From NCBI RefSeq assembly GCF_001457775.1, contig NZ_CYSG01000007.1:150889-214888 (forward strand): DNA of 64,000 bases, in the 5' to 3' direction. Origin of the DNA: Phaeobacter sp. CECT 5382. GTDB lineage: Bacteria > Pseudomonadota > Alphaproteobacteria > Rhodobacterales > Rhodobacteraceae. Each line of letters starts with the position of its first letter. Within the stretch, counting starts at the first letter, position 1. The notes beneath the pieces were generated by a model. That model did not search any database. It was not told where the DNA came from and was given only the letters and a program-made list of their open reading frames with translations. Of this stretch, positions 15,905 through 24,317 are shown piece after piece. The position numbers and the translations under genes were made by a program.

Positions 15905-17152
15905 ATGAAATTCGCAACCACTGCAATGGCTTTGGTCCTCAGCGCCTCGGCTGTTTTCGCCGACGACAAAGTCACAATCGAATTCGCCTATCCCTACAGC
16001 CATCTGTTTGACGTCACCTATGAAGCGATGATGCCCGCCTTCCACGCGGCCCATCCCAACATCGACGTCAAATTCCGTGCCACCTACGAATCCTACGAAG
16101 ATGGCACCAACACAGTTTTGCGCGAAGCCGTTTCGGGCAACCTGCCTGACGTCAGCATGCAGGGCCTGAACCGCCAGCAAATTCTTGTCGACAAAGGCAT
16201 CGCCAAATCGCTGGAGCCTTTCATTGCCAAAGAGGCCGATTTTGCCAAGGACGGCTATCACGAAGCCATGCTGTCGCTGTCGACCTTTGACAACAAAGTC
16301 CACGGCCTGCCATTTTCCGTCTCGCTGCCAGTTGGCTATTACAACATGGACATCCTTGAGGCCGGCGGCATTGAACAGCTGCCAACCACTTGGGATGAGG
16401 TGATCGCCGCCTGTGAAACCATGAAGGCAAATGGCGTCGACAACCCGATCTTCTGGGGTTGGAACATCACCGGCAACTGGTTCATGCAGGCGCTGATGTG
16501 GAGCCAGGACAAGGCGATTGTCGAAGACGCAGCCGTCACACTGGACAGCCCCGAGGCCCTGAACGCTCTGAAACAGATGCAGGCGATCTTTGACAAATGC
16601 GAAATGCAGAACCTCGAATGGAAGGCCGCGCTGTCTTCTTTCTCTGCTGGTGAGATCGGCATGATGTTCTGGTCAACCTCCGCTTTGGGGGCTGTTGAGC
16701 GCTCGCAGGGGGATTTCGAGATGGTCACCGGCCCCTTCCCCGGCATGGGCGAAACCCCAAAAGGCCTGCCCGCAGGCGGCAATGCCGCGCTGCTGACCTC
16801 TACCTCGGATGATCCCAAGGTACAGGACGCGGCCTGGACCTGGCTCAAATTCATCACGTCGGGCGAAGGTGCTGCCGAAGTTGCAAAGACCACCGGCTAC
16901 ATGCCGCCAAACAAAGCCGCCAACGAAGTCATCCTGGCGGACTTCTACCAGCAGAACCCGAACAAGCAGACTGCCGTGGACCAACTGCCCCTGCTGCGTG
17001 ACTGGCTTGCCTATCCGGGTGACAACGGTCTGGCCATCACTCAGGTAATCTATGACAGCATCGAACGCATCGTGACCAAGGATGCGACCGACATGGAAGA
17101 CCTGCAGCAAGAGATGGTTGACGAAGTCAACGACCTGCTTGGCAACTCCTGA
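15905..17152 (+). CDS. Extracellular solute-binding protein, UgpB/MalE type
   Basis: A 415-residue protein with a signal peptide (MKFATTAMALVLSASAVFA) and a family 1 binding-protein fold (VTIEFAYPYSHLFDVTYEAM opening, PAGGNAALLTS and GYMPPNKAA in the second lobe). It should capture the ligand of the Ugp-type transporter in the periplasm. AGGAGAGA lies before ATG 15905. It is unusual in being last of the transporter genes rather than first. A hairpin upstream and a strong terminator downstream would allow it to accumulate as a separate transcript. The neighbouring phosphodiesterase suggests a glycerophosphodiester-like ligand (inference). Confidence 0.92.
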   Translation: MKFATTAMALVLSASAVFADDKVTIEFAYPYSHLFDVTYEAMMPAFHAAHPNIDVKFRATYESYEDGTNTVLREAVSGNLPDVSMQGLNRQQILVDKGIAKSLEPFIAKEADFAKDGYHEAMLSLSTFDNKVHGLPFSVSLPVGYYNMDILEAGGIEQLPTTWDEVIAACETMKANGVDNPIFWGWNITGNWFMQALMWSQDKAIVEDAAVTLDSPEALNALKQMQAIFDKCEMQNLEWKAALSSFSAGEIGMMFWSTSALGAVERSQGDFEMVTGPFPGMGETPKGLPAGGNAALLTSTSDDPKVQDAAWTWLKFITSGEGAAEVAKTTGYMPPNKAANEVILADFYQQNPNKQTAVDQLPLLRDWLAYPGDNGLAITQVIYDSIERIVTKDATDMEDLQQEMVDEVNDLLGNS

Positions 17153-17168
17153 TCCTGCAAACCTGTTC

Positions 17169-17202
17169 CTGGCCGCCTGCAAATGCGCAGGCGGCCAGTT
17201 TT
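17169..17202 (+). terminator. Rho-independent terminator after the UgpB-like gene
   Basis: A perfect 12-bp stem (CTGGCCGCCTGC at 17169-17180, complement at 17187-17198) with a six-base loop is followed by TTTT. It lies 16 bases after the binding-protein stop and 17 bases before the phosphodiesterase ATG, so that gene is expressed by read-through or its own promoter. Confidence 0.85.
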
Positions 17203-17218
17203 ACATCTGAGGCCTCAA

Positions 17219-18049
17219 ATGAAATTTATCCATATTTCCGACATTCATCTCACGATCCCCGGCGAAGAAATGGGCGGGCTGGATCCCCACGCGCGGTTCG
17301 CGTGCGCGCTCAAGGATATTGCCGACAACCATGCTGACGCCGAGCGTATCATCATCACCGGCGATCTGACCCATTGGGGCGAGGTAGAGGCCTACCAAGC
17401 CCTACAGACGGCCATTCAGGATCTTCCTTGCCCGGTGCGACTGATGATTGGCAACCACGATCATCGCGATACCTTTCGCCAAGTTTTTCCAAAGCATCCA
17501 GTTGATGCAAATGGGTTCGTCAACCATGCTGAAACCATCGAAGGTTGCCGGTTTATCTATCTCGACAGCACTGGCGACAAAACCCACGCCGGGCATTTTT
17601 GCGCCGCCCGTCTGGACTGGCTGGAAGCAGAATTGAACACAGCCCCGCACGCACGGATTTTCATGCATCACAACCCTATGCTGCTCGGCTTGCCAGCGGT
17701 TGATCAGATCGGGCTAGTTGCGCAGGATCGCCCTGGATTTCATGCCCTGATCGATCGCTTTTCAGACCGGATTGATTTCATTCATTTCGGTCACGTGCAC
17801 GCCCATATCTCCGGTCGTTTCAAGGGCATTCCCTTTGCCTCGGTTCCCTCGACGGGCAACCAATCGATCCCTGACCTGCAAGAGGAGGTTTTCCTCAAAG
17901 GGGCCGGTATGGATCCTGGATATTTCGTCGTGCTTGCCCAAGGCCGAGACACGATCATTCACCAGGTTCCCTTTTCCTGGGATGGCCAGGTCAACCTGTC
18001 CGGAGTGAGTTGGGAGGATTGGAGAAAGCCGTCCCTAGCCGGGGCATAG
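17219..18049 (+). CDS. GpdQ/CpdA-like metallophosphodiesterase
   Basis: A 276-residue cytosolic metallophosphoesterase with all family motifs: SDIHL (DxH) near residue 7, ITGDLTHWG near 50, IGNHDHRD near 85, MHHN near 150 and GHVHAH near 190. Class III enzymes of this kind hydrolyse glycerophosphodiesters or cyclic nucleotides. Its place after an Ugp-type importer favours glycerophosphodiester cleavage after uptake (inference). ATG 17219 gives the standard N-terminus; the codons before it lie in the terminator hairpin. No strong ribosome binding site is visible. Confidence 0.88.
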   Translation: MKFIHISDIHLTIPGEEMGGLDPHARFACALKDIADNHADAERIIITGDLTHWGEVEAYQALQTAIQDLPCPVRLMIGNHDHRDTFRQVFPKHPVDANGFVNHAETIEGCRFIYLDSTGDKTHAGHFCAARLDWLEAELNTAPHARIFMHHNPMLLGLPAVDQIGLVAQDRPGFHALIDRFSDRIDFIHFGHVHAHISGRFKGIPFASVPSTGNQSIPDLQEEVFLKGAGMDPGYFVVLAQGRDTIIHQVPFSWDGQVNLSGVSWEDWRKPSLAGA

Positions 18050-18075
18050 GGACAAGACTGCGCCAACCGAACACA

Positions 18076-18107
18076 GGTGGATACAGCCCCACCGGACGGT
18101 GTCCACC
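18076..18107 (+). terminator. Weak hairpin after the phosphodiesterase gene
   Basis: GGTGGATAC at 18076-18084 pairs with GTGTCCACC at 18099-18107 (one G-U pair), with a 14-base loop and no U run. It is a possible but unproven transcription end. Confidence 0.3.
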
Positions 18108-18157
18108 ATTAGGAACGGAGCCCGGTTTTGATCCCCGCGCGCTCGGAATAGCGTGAC

Positions 18158-18445
18158 TTAGTTGGAGTAGCAGCGTGAGCGCTGACCAAAACCCGCAGGC
18201 GAGCAAATGTAGCTGCCGTTTCCAACTGCAACCCGTTTCCGGCGGGTTTGCGTGCCGCGTGAGGGCGCCGCGTTCAACAGGTTGAGCCCGCTGCTGGCAA
18301 CGCGTACGTTGCTGACGGAACTGCCAACGGTTGCGGCCTTGGGGGTTGGGGAGGCCTGTGTCTCAGCCGTCGCCACGAGGGGCGCGACCGTGACCGCGCA
18401 TACGATAGTTGCCGCATAAAACATGCGGCTGAATTGGAAGAACAT
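18158..18445 (-). CDS. Small secreted protein with a cysteine-containing basic tail
   Basis: A 95-residue protein with a signal peptide (about residues 1-28, ending PLVATAETQA), a linker of low complexity, and a conserved-looking C-terminus: RKRVAVGNGSYICSPAGFG then QRSRCYSN. The two cysteines there could form a disulfide in the periplasm or outside the cell. I have seen similar tails on unnamed proteins of Rhodobacteraceae but know no function. ATG 18445 has AGGAGA five bases upstream; the GTG three bases earlier is less well spaced. Confidence 0.65.
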   Translation of the reverse strand: MFFQFSRMFYAATIVCAVTVAPLVATAETQASPTPKAATVGSSVSNVRVASSGLNLLNAAPSRGTQTRRKRVAVGNGSYICSPAGFGQRSRCYSN

Positions 18446-18841
18446 CACTGTCTCCTGCCTGTATTGCCCTACATTTACCGGACTAGTTTTGTTCCAGTCT
18501 CGGCTCGTTTGGTGATGTGAGACATACCAAAAACTTGCTCCGGTGACAAAAACTTTACCGCAGCAACTATGAATCTAAGGTCAATGAAGGTTCGCTTTGG
18601 ACAAGCGACAGGACAAATTCAATCCTTTTGATCGAAGCATATGTCGGCTCCGATCGGCTAAGTTATTGCAGTGAAAGCCGTCCACCGTGAAAAGAAAAAC
18701 CAATGCCGTGCGCAAACCGCTCAAGCGGCAATCCGCCACTTCTGTTGCACGCCAGCCGCGCTTACAACCAGAAATCTATCTATTTCTCGCTGAAAATCCA
18801 CCAGAGCGAGACCCGCTCCGCTGTCCGGGCCCATACTCAGG
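18446..18841. other. Intergenic region, about 396 bases
   Basis: Lies between the small secreted protein (transcribed leftwards from 18445) and the end of the GH26-like gene. It should contain the promoter of the small gene. Plus-strand open frames at 18687-18945 have no signal, no recognisable domain and no good ribosome site, so I call no gene here. Confidence 0.5.
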
Positions 18842-19771
18842 TTACTGCCCCAAAGCTGCCTCGCGACTGCCCAGCGAGTTCTGTGGGAAACGCCAATCCG
18901 GCAACCCATAATCATTCGGCCAGGGGTGCACCTCTTTTTGGTTGAAATAGACCACCGCTTGCAATTGCGAGAATTCCTCCAGGACTAGGCGCACTTCATT
19001 GTTCCATTTCTGTACGTAGTCGTCTGTGCCAACAAAGCCCAACTCCGCAACCGCGATCGGTAGATCAAACTCCAAGGCCCGTTTGTAGCGCGGCTCAAAA
19101 ATATCGCGGAAGCTCTGCTCTTTGCCAAGCACATCCACTTCCCAGGCCTGCAGGCCAAAAACCGAAAGCCCGATGACATCGGCATAGTCTTTGCCGGGGA
19201 AGTAATCCGCCAGTTCCTCGTAGCCCAGCGGCGACCACATATAGTCGAACTTGTCAGATTGTTCGCGGCAGACATCAACGACCCGCCGATAGGCCGTCAC
19301 ATAGGTTTCCGGAACCCAATCGGCCCAGATGAACTGCCCCGAAGGATCCTCCATCTCCTGCGCCCAGCGGATGGTGACGGGGCTTTCAAACTCGGCCAGC
19401 GCACCGCAAATGGCGCGCATGTTTTCATCATAGAGCCCACTGGCAATCCCTGCGATCAGGATTTCCGGCGTATTGCGCTCGTCCTGGGTCCAGGTCCAGG
19501 GCTCAATGGTGACAAGAACCGACCGGCCACGCTCAACCGCATAGGCATCCGCATCCGCCAGAGAGGGCAAGAAGACATCCTCCCAGGGCAGGAACAGATG
19601 TTCGATCTGGACATTGCTATCTTCCGAGAAGCCGCCATTGGGGTCATAAACTCCAAAGGGCAGATCACCCGGAGGCGCAGCCAAGGATGCCGTTGCCCAG
19701 CCTGCAATGACTGGGAAGATGGCGATCCCCTGCAGCATGGTGCGGCAGCTTTTGGTAAAATATCGCGTCAT
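18842..19771 (-). CDS. Secreted GH26-like glycoside hydrolase
   Basis: A 309-residue protein with a signal peptide (ILPVI-type hydrophobic core ending ATASLA). It is a predicted TIM-barrel of the GH26 (beta-mannanase / lichenase-like) group: IRWAQEMEDPSGQFIWADW carries the likely acid-base glutamate and IAVAELGFVG the likely nucleophile glutamate. It likely trims or edits a beta-linked polysaccharide in the periplasm or outside. It is the last gene of an exopolysaccharide cluster, 5 bases after the cellulose-synthase-like glycosyltransferase, so it may process that enzyme's product. Confidence 0.75.
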   Translation of the reverse strand: MTRYFTKSCRTMLQGIAIFPVIAGWATASLAAPPGDLPFGVYDPNGGFSEDSNVQIEHLFLPWEDVFLPSLADADAYAVERGRSVLVTIEPWTWTQDERNTPEILIAGIASGLYDENMRAICGALAEFESPVTIRWAQEMEDPSGQFIWADWVPETYVTAYRRVVDVCREQSDKFDYMWSPLGYEELADYFPGKDYADVIGLSVFGLQAWEVDVLGKEQSFRDIFEPRYKRALEFDLPIAVAELGFVGTDDYVQKWNNEVRLVLEEFSQLQAVVYFNQKEVHPWPNDYGLPDWRFPQNSLGSREAALGQ

Positions 19772-19776
19772 TTTCC

Positions 19777-21702
19777 CTACTCCTTTTGATTTCCGGCACC
19801 GGCCGTCTTCCAGCCCGGATCGTAACTCAAAACAACTCTGCCCGGCCCGCCCAGACCGGCGCCTGCGACGGCATATTGCTCTCTTATCAGTCTGAAGGGT
19901 TCCAGCCCCTTAGACAGGGCATAGAGGCTTTCTAGCCCCCGTTCCTGTAAAGAAACCCCAGCGAGGCAGATCAGCAGCGACGGCACCGAGATCTTGGCCA
20001 GGTTGGCAGTTACCGCCTGGCTCGTTGCAAATCCTGTGGCAAACTTCGTGACAAATGGCACTTTTCGGAAATGCTGAAATACAATAACGGCGACAATTGC
20101 CGTGTAATATATCCCATTAATTGCGGTCAAAAGATAGAAACCCTGCGCATTGCGCAGACCGTCAACCAGCAAAACCGGTAGCAGACAGCCCAGCGCCAGA
20201 ACACCATAGACCAGAAGCAGGCGCATCGGCAGCGTAGACAGCATCGCCTGGGCCGCCTCGCCCTTTGGGGTGATACGAAAGTCGACAAAACCGCCAAATA
20301 TCCGGTCCCGGATAGCCATCACACAGCCGAACAGTACCCAGGGCCATTGCAGCCCCAAAAACAGTGTCTTTTCCCAACTGAGGACAGCGCCATCAAACGG
20401 TCGGAAATAGCCGTCTGCCCTAAGCAGTGAGGCAATGGCAAGCAGAGCCAGAACCTGAGGAATCGCGTGCAATAAAAAGGCCGGGTAAGTCACTTCGGCA
20501 TAGCGAAAATCAAACAGCACTGCGAGCACTGGCAAAGCGTAGAACAGCGCCATGAAAAAGGCAAAACAGGGGTAAAGCAGCTGGCAGAACAAGAACAGAA
20601 ATTTGAGCCTGAGTGATAGCTGCGAAAGATACCCAGGCGTAAAACGCAGCAGGATCGTCACCAAGCTGCGAGACCACTGAAACTCCTGCGTACACAGGTC
20701 TGAAATTGTGGCTGGGCCATCTCCTTCGGCAATCGCGTCCAGCGCGTGTACCCCCCGCCAGCCTCCGGCGTTCAGGATCATCGTGGTGGAATGATCCTCC
20801 GCCAACTCCGGCCCCAACCCGCCCACCGCCCGCAGCGCCGCAGTGCGCACCGCATAGTGTGATCCGATGCACATGGGCGACATGGTTCCGGAATAGCCCG
20901 CCTGAAAGATGCCGTGAAAGGCCGCCTCGGTGTGCAATCTCGTGCGTGCTGCCCAGCTATCAGCAGCATTTCGCGAACAGATACTCGGAGCACTTACATA
21001 GCCTACGCAGGGAGCGGAAAAGCCCCGCATGATCTCTTCCAGATAAGTCGGGTTGGGCACATGGTCAGCATCCATCTGCGAGACAAAATCATATCGATCA
21101 TAGCCGTAAACGTCATAAAAATAGGCCAAATTCCCTTCTTTACAGCGCGTACGGCGCGGCCATTCCTTACGATGGTAGCCGACCTGCCCTTGTCGGCTGG
21201 ACAAAAAGACACCATGGATCCGGCACCATTCGAGGGTCTCGGCACTGGGGTTTTCATCCGCCAGCCAAGTGTCATGGGGATAGCTCTGCTTCAGCATCGC
21301 CTCCAGCGTGATCTTCAGCACCGAAAACGGCTCCGAAGAGGTTTTGGTGACAATCATTGCCACCCTGGTCGTCGCCGGATCAGGTGCCGCTGCCGCCGGG
21401 ACCATCGCCCGACGAAGAACAACAACAAAGAAGACCTGCAGAAACGACAGCCAGCTCAGGCCCAGCGTCGCGACCCAATACTGCAACCCGGTGCTGTTGT
21501 GTCCCGGGCTGAGCCACCAACCCCAGAACCAGAGCGCGGCCGCCAGCCAGACCAAGATGAGCAGGTCGTATTTCAGCTTTGCCCGCCCGGTGAAGACCGG
21601 CTTAAGCCCCGGAGTGTTCGGCCGCGGCAGGCCAATGCCAGACGCAGGGCCAGGATCTGGGCCGACGCCAGGGGCACGCTGAATGTCAGGCGCAAAGGTC
21701 AT
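19777..21702 (-). CDS. Cellulose-synthase-like membrane glycosyltransferase (GT2)
   Basis: A 641-residue processive GT2-type enzyme. Two N-terminal helices (about 45-65 and 75-100) are followed by the catalytic domain: MDADHVPNP (DxD, about 210), a catalytic ED in LAEDHSTTMIL (about 302), and an acceptor-site motif QEFQWSRS (about 339) in place of the canonical Q(Q/R)xRW. Several C-terminal helices follow, and there is no PilZ domain. It should polymerise a UDP- or GDP-sugar into a beta-glycan and export it through the inner membrane. ATG 21702 is preceded by GGAGGTG; the gene overlaps galE by 17 bases. UDP-sugar enzymes upstream and a GH26-like hydrolase downstream make up the same operon. 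Confidence 0.85.
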   Translation of the reverse strand: MTFAPDIQRAPGVGPDPGPASGIGLPRPNTPGLKPVFTGRAKLKYDLLILVWLAAALWFWGWWLSPGHNSTGLQYWVATLGLSWLSFLQVFFVVVLRRAMVPAAAAPDPATTRVAMIVTKTSSEPFSVLKITLEAMLKQSYPHDTWLADENPSAETLEWCRIHGVFLSSRQGQVGYHRKEWPRRTRCKEGNLAYFYDVYGYDRYDFVSQMDADHVPNPTYLEEIMRGFSAPCVGYVSAPSICSRNAADSWAARTRLHTEAAFHGIFQAGYSGTMSPMCIGSHYAVRTAALRAVGGLGPELAEDHSTTMILNAGGWRGVHALDAIAEGDGPATISDLCTQEFQWSRSLVTILLRFTPGYLSQLSLRLKFLFLFCQLLYPCFAFFMALFYALPVLAVLFDFRYAEVTYPAFLLHAIPQVLALLAIASLLRADGYFRPFDGAVLSWEKTLFLGLQWPWVLFGCVMAIRDRIFGGFVDFRITPKGEAAQAMLSTLPMRLLLVYGVLALGCLLPVLLVDGLRNAQGFYLLTAINGIYYTAIVAVIVFQHFRKVPFVTKFATGFATSQAVTANLAKISVPSLLICLAGVSLQERGLESLYALSKGLEPFRLIREQYAVAGAGLGGPGRVVLSYDPGWKTAGAGNQKE

Positions 21703-22699
21703 CTTGCACCTCCAATCCGAAACTTGGCGCCGCATCGCGCAGGATCGTCAACAGATCCGATTGGCGTGTGACAAAATCCAGCATGCGGGCAGCGCATCGG
21801 GTATCAGCCACAAGCATCGGTGGATCACCAGCGCGGCGCGCGGCTGCCTGCCACGGTACTTGGCGCCCGGTGACCACCTCGATTGCGGCGATGATTTCGC
21901 GGATCGAATGCCCCGTACCGCTGCCAAGATTGAGCGCAAGGTTCTGACCACCCTGTTCCAGGTTTTTTGTCTTCAGTGCCTTTGTCGCCAACACATGGGC
22001 CCGCGCCAGATCAGAGACGTGGATATAGTCGCGGACACAGGTGCCATCGGGAGTGTCATAATCCGTGCCGAATACCTTGAGCGCCGGACATCGCCCCGCT
22101 GCCGCCATCAAGGCGAGAGGAATGATATGGGTTTCAGGCGTGTGGCGTTCCGCTAGGCGACCGGCCGGATCGGCCCCACAGGCGTTGAAATAGCGCAATA
22201 TGGCAAACCGCAGCCCCCAGCTGGCAGCGTGATCACGGATCATATCCTCGCAGATCAACTTGGTTCTGCCATAGGGGTTGATCGGCTGTTGTCTGGTTGT
22301 CTCGTGGATCGGCTGGGTCTCAGGTGTGCCATAGGTCGCACAGCTTGAAGAAAACACCAGATCTCTGACCCCCGCCTGTTGCATCGCCGCCAACAGCGCG
22401 ATCATGCCGCCGACATTGTTGTCGTAATACAGTCCCGGCTCGCGCACCGACTCTCCGACATAGGCGGCCGCAGCAAAATGCATGACCGTCTCGCAATTAT
22501 ACTGCATCATCACCTGAGACAAAGCTTCGGTGTTGCGAATGTCCAGCGGCACGAAGGGCCCCCATTTGACCGCATCGGCATGACCTGTGCGCAGATTGTC
22601 GACAGCCACCGGCTGATAGCCTGCCTCGGCAAGATGCAGACAGGCGTGACTGCCGATAAAGCCGGCACCACCGGTGACAAGAACGCTGCCCCGCCTCAT
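21686..22699 (-). CDS. galE: UDP-glucose 4-epimerase
   Basis: A 337-residue extended short-chain dehydrogenase. The NAD-binding motif TGGAGFIGSHA is at residues 8-18, the catalytic serine/tyrosine region reads FSSSCATYG and NPYGRTK (YxxxK), and the GalE-type LRYFNACGADPAG follows. It interconverts UDP-glucose and UDP-galactose in the cytosol, supplying precursors for the adjacent glycosyltransferase. ATG 22699 overlaps the stop of the UDP-xylose synthase gene (ATGA). A galE gene for the Leloir pathway may exist elsewhere; this copy is clearly in the exopolysaccharide operon. Confidence 0.92.
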   Translation of the reverse strand: MRRGSVLVTGGAGFIGSHACLHLAEAGYQPVAVDNLRTGHADAVKWGPFVPLDIRNTEALSQVMMQYNCETVMHFAAAAYVGESVREPGLYYDNNVGGMIALLAAMQQAGVRDLVFSSSCATYGTPETQPIHETTRQQPINPYGRTKLICEDMIRDHAASWGLRFAILRYFNACGADPAGRLAERHTPETHIIPLALMAAAGRCPALKVFGTDYDTPDGTCVRDYIHVSDLARAHVLATKALKTKNLEQGGQNLALNLGSGTGHSIREIIAAIEVVTGRQVPWQAAARRAGDPPMLVADTRCAARMLDFVTRQSDLLTILRDAAPSFGLEVQDDLCA

Positions 22700-23748
22700 C
22701 TGACCATCAGCGGAACACTTTGGTGCCGCCCCTCCGCTTCGGCTCTGAAATAGTCGATGGTCTGATCCAGACCCTGATCGAGATTGACCCTTGGGAACCA
22801 ACCAAGATGCTTTTGAGCGCGGCAAATGTCGGGGCGCCGCTGCTTCGGGTCATCCGTTGGCAGATCGACATGGACAATTTTCGACCCCGAAGGGATCTTT
22901 TCCAGCACCAGGGCGGCCAGTTCCGCCACCGTGAACTCATTCGGATTACCGATATTCATTGGCTCAAAGGACGTCGCCGGACCGTGCATCAGGGCGATCA
23001 ACCCATCGACCATATCTTCGAGATAACAGAAGGATCTGGTTTGAGAACCATCGCCGTAGATGGTGATCGGCTTGCCCGCGAGGGCCTGATTGATGAAGTT
23101 GGAGACCACCCGGCCATCTTCCGGGTCCATCCCCGGACCGTAGGCATTGAAAATGCGCGCGATACGCAGGTCAATGCCAAGGCATTCGCGATGCTCGTGA
23201 AAAATCGTCTCTGCGGCCCGTTTCCCTTCATCGTAACAGGATCTGGGACCCACTGTATTGACGTTGCCCTGATACCCTTCCGGCTGCGGGCTGACTTCCG
23301 GGTCGCCATAGACTTCTGAGGTCGACGCCTGCAGGATCCGGGCTTTGGCCCGACCGGCCAGGTCCAAAAGATTAAAAGCCCCATACAAATTGGTCTTCAT
23401 CGTCTGGATAGGGTCCGACTGATATTTCGGCGGCGAAGCCGGGCAGGCCATGTTGAAGATATAGTCAATCTGGCTATCAATCTTTATCGGATCAACGACA
23501 TCATGTAGTACAAAAGAGAAGTTGGGATCTTCCATAAAATGGCTCAAATTGCCAATCCGCCCGGTCGATAAGTTGTCCAGACAGATGACCCGGCAGCCGT
23601 ATTCAAGATAACGGCCACATAGCCGAGAACCCAAAAACCCGGCACCGCCAGATACCAAAATACTCTTTCTTTTTCCGCGCCCACCCGTGGAATGCCGATT
23701 TGGCCCGGAGACAGATTTTAGACGTGTAAAACTGGTAACAGAATTCAT
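22696..23748 (-). CDS. UDP-glucuronate decarboxylase (UDP-xylose synthase)
   Basis: A 350-residue extended short-chain dehydrogenase. NAD motif VSGGAGFLGS is near residue 30, CPASPPKYQSDPIQTMKTN is the hallmark UXS segment, and TSEVYGDPE plus CYDEGKRAAE hold the catalytic tyrosine and lysine. It converts UDP-glucuronate to UDP-xylose. ATG 23748 (MNSVTSF) has GGGAG upstream; the frame is open to 23919 but that stretch is not family-like. First gene of the polysaccharide operon uxs-galE-GT2-GH26. Confidence 0.88.
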   Translation of the reverse strand: MNSVTSFTRLKSVSGPNRHSTGGRGKRKSILVSGGAGFLGSRLCGRYLEYGCRVICLDNLSTGRIGNLSHFMEDPNFSFVLHDVVDPIKIDSQIDYIFNMACPASPPKYQSDPIQTMKTNLYGAFNLLDLAGRAKARILQASTSEVYGDPEVSPQPEGYQGNVNTVGPRSCYDEGKRAAETIFHEHRECLGIDLRIARIFNAYGPGMDPEDGRVVSNFINQALAGKPITIYGDGSQTRSFCYLEDMVDGLIALMHGPATSFEPMNIGNPNEFTVAELAALVLEKIPSGSKIVHVDLPTDDPKQRRPDICRAQKHLGWFPRVNLDQGLDQTIDYFRAEAEGRHQSVPLMVR

Positions 23749-24317
23749 ATTAAACGCTCCCAATGGAACGCGACATGTCATGCCCTGCTCGAAATTGGAC
23801 GGATCAGGTTCTCGGTCTTTTAAACACCTGCCTGATCTCACCGCCGACATCGGAACATAAATAGTTCCCCCAAACGGGCGCGTCGTAATCGTGATGCCGA
23901 CCTCAGCCAGCACCGTCAAGTATCTCTAAATATTCATTAGTTTGTCAAATATTTTAGGAATTTTTTTCACTTTGGCGGTATTTTGGCCCATATTTCTCCA
24001 CTAGCAAAACTATTGGTTGTGCCAATTGCAAATTATCACTCATTAGGAATCAAATTTCCTCCACTAATCCAAATACCATCAAGACAGAATCACTCACGGC
24101 ATCCTCTTCAAAAAACGAAACGAAAAAATCTCCTGTACTCTTGACCCACCTTTATCCACATAAAAATGGGAATGACTTTCACCAAATCGCCCAAACACGA
24201 AAACTGTCCAGGTACAATTCTGGGTTCATAATTTTAGAACTGATCGAAAATAAATTTCGAATTTCAAAACAAATATCGGCAGCACCGATCTTCCAATATA
24301 GCGCGCGACGAAAAGCA
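23749..24317. other. A+T-rich intergenic region upstream of the polysaccharide operon
   Basis: About 570 bases between the HlyD stop (24318) and the UXS start (23748), both genes on the minus strand. It is visibly richer in A and T than the genes around it. It holds the promoter region of the polysaccharide operon; several short dyads occur, for example AGGAA...TTCCT around 24046-24061. The plus-strand open frame 24141-24584 overlaps hlyD and looks non-coding. No clear terminator for the T1SS operon was found. Confidence 0.5.

Noticed and set aside
18687..18945. Two small plus-strand open frames (74 and 80 codons)
   Set aside because: They overlap each other in different phases and the end of the GH26-like gene, with no ribosome site and no recognisable domain.
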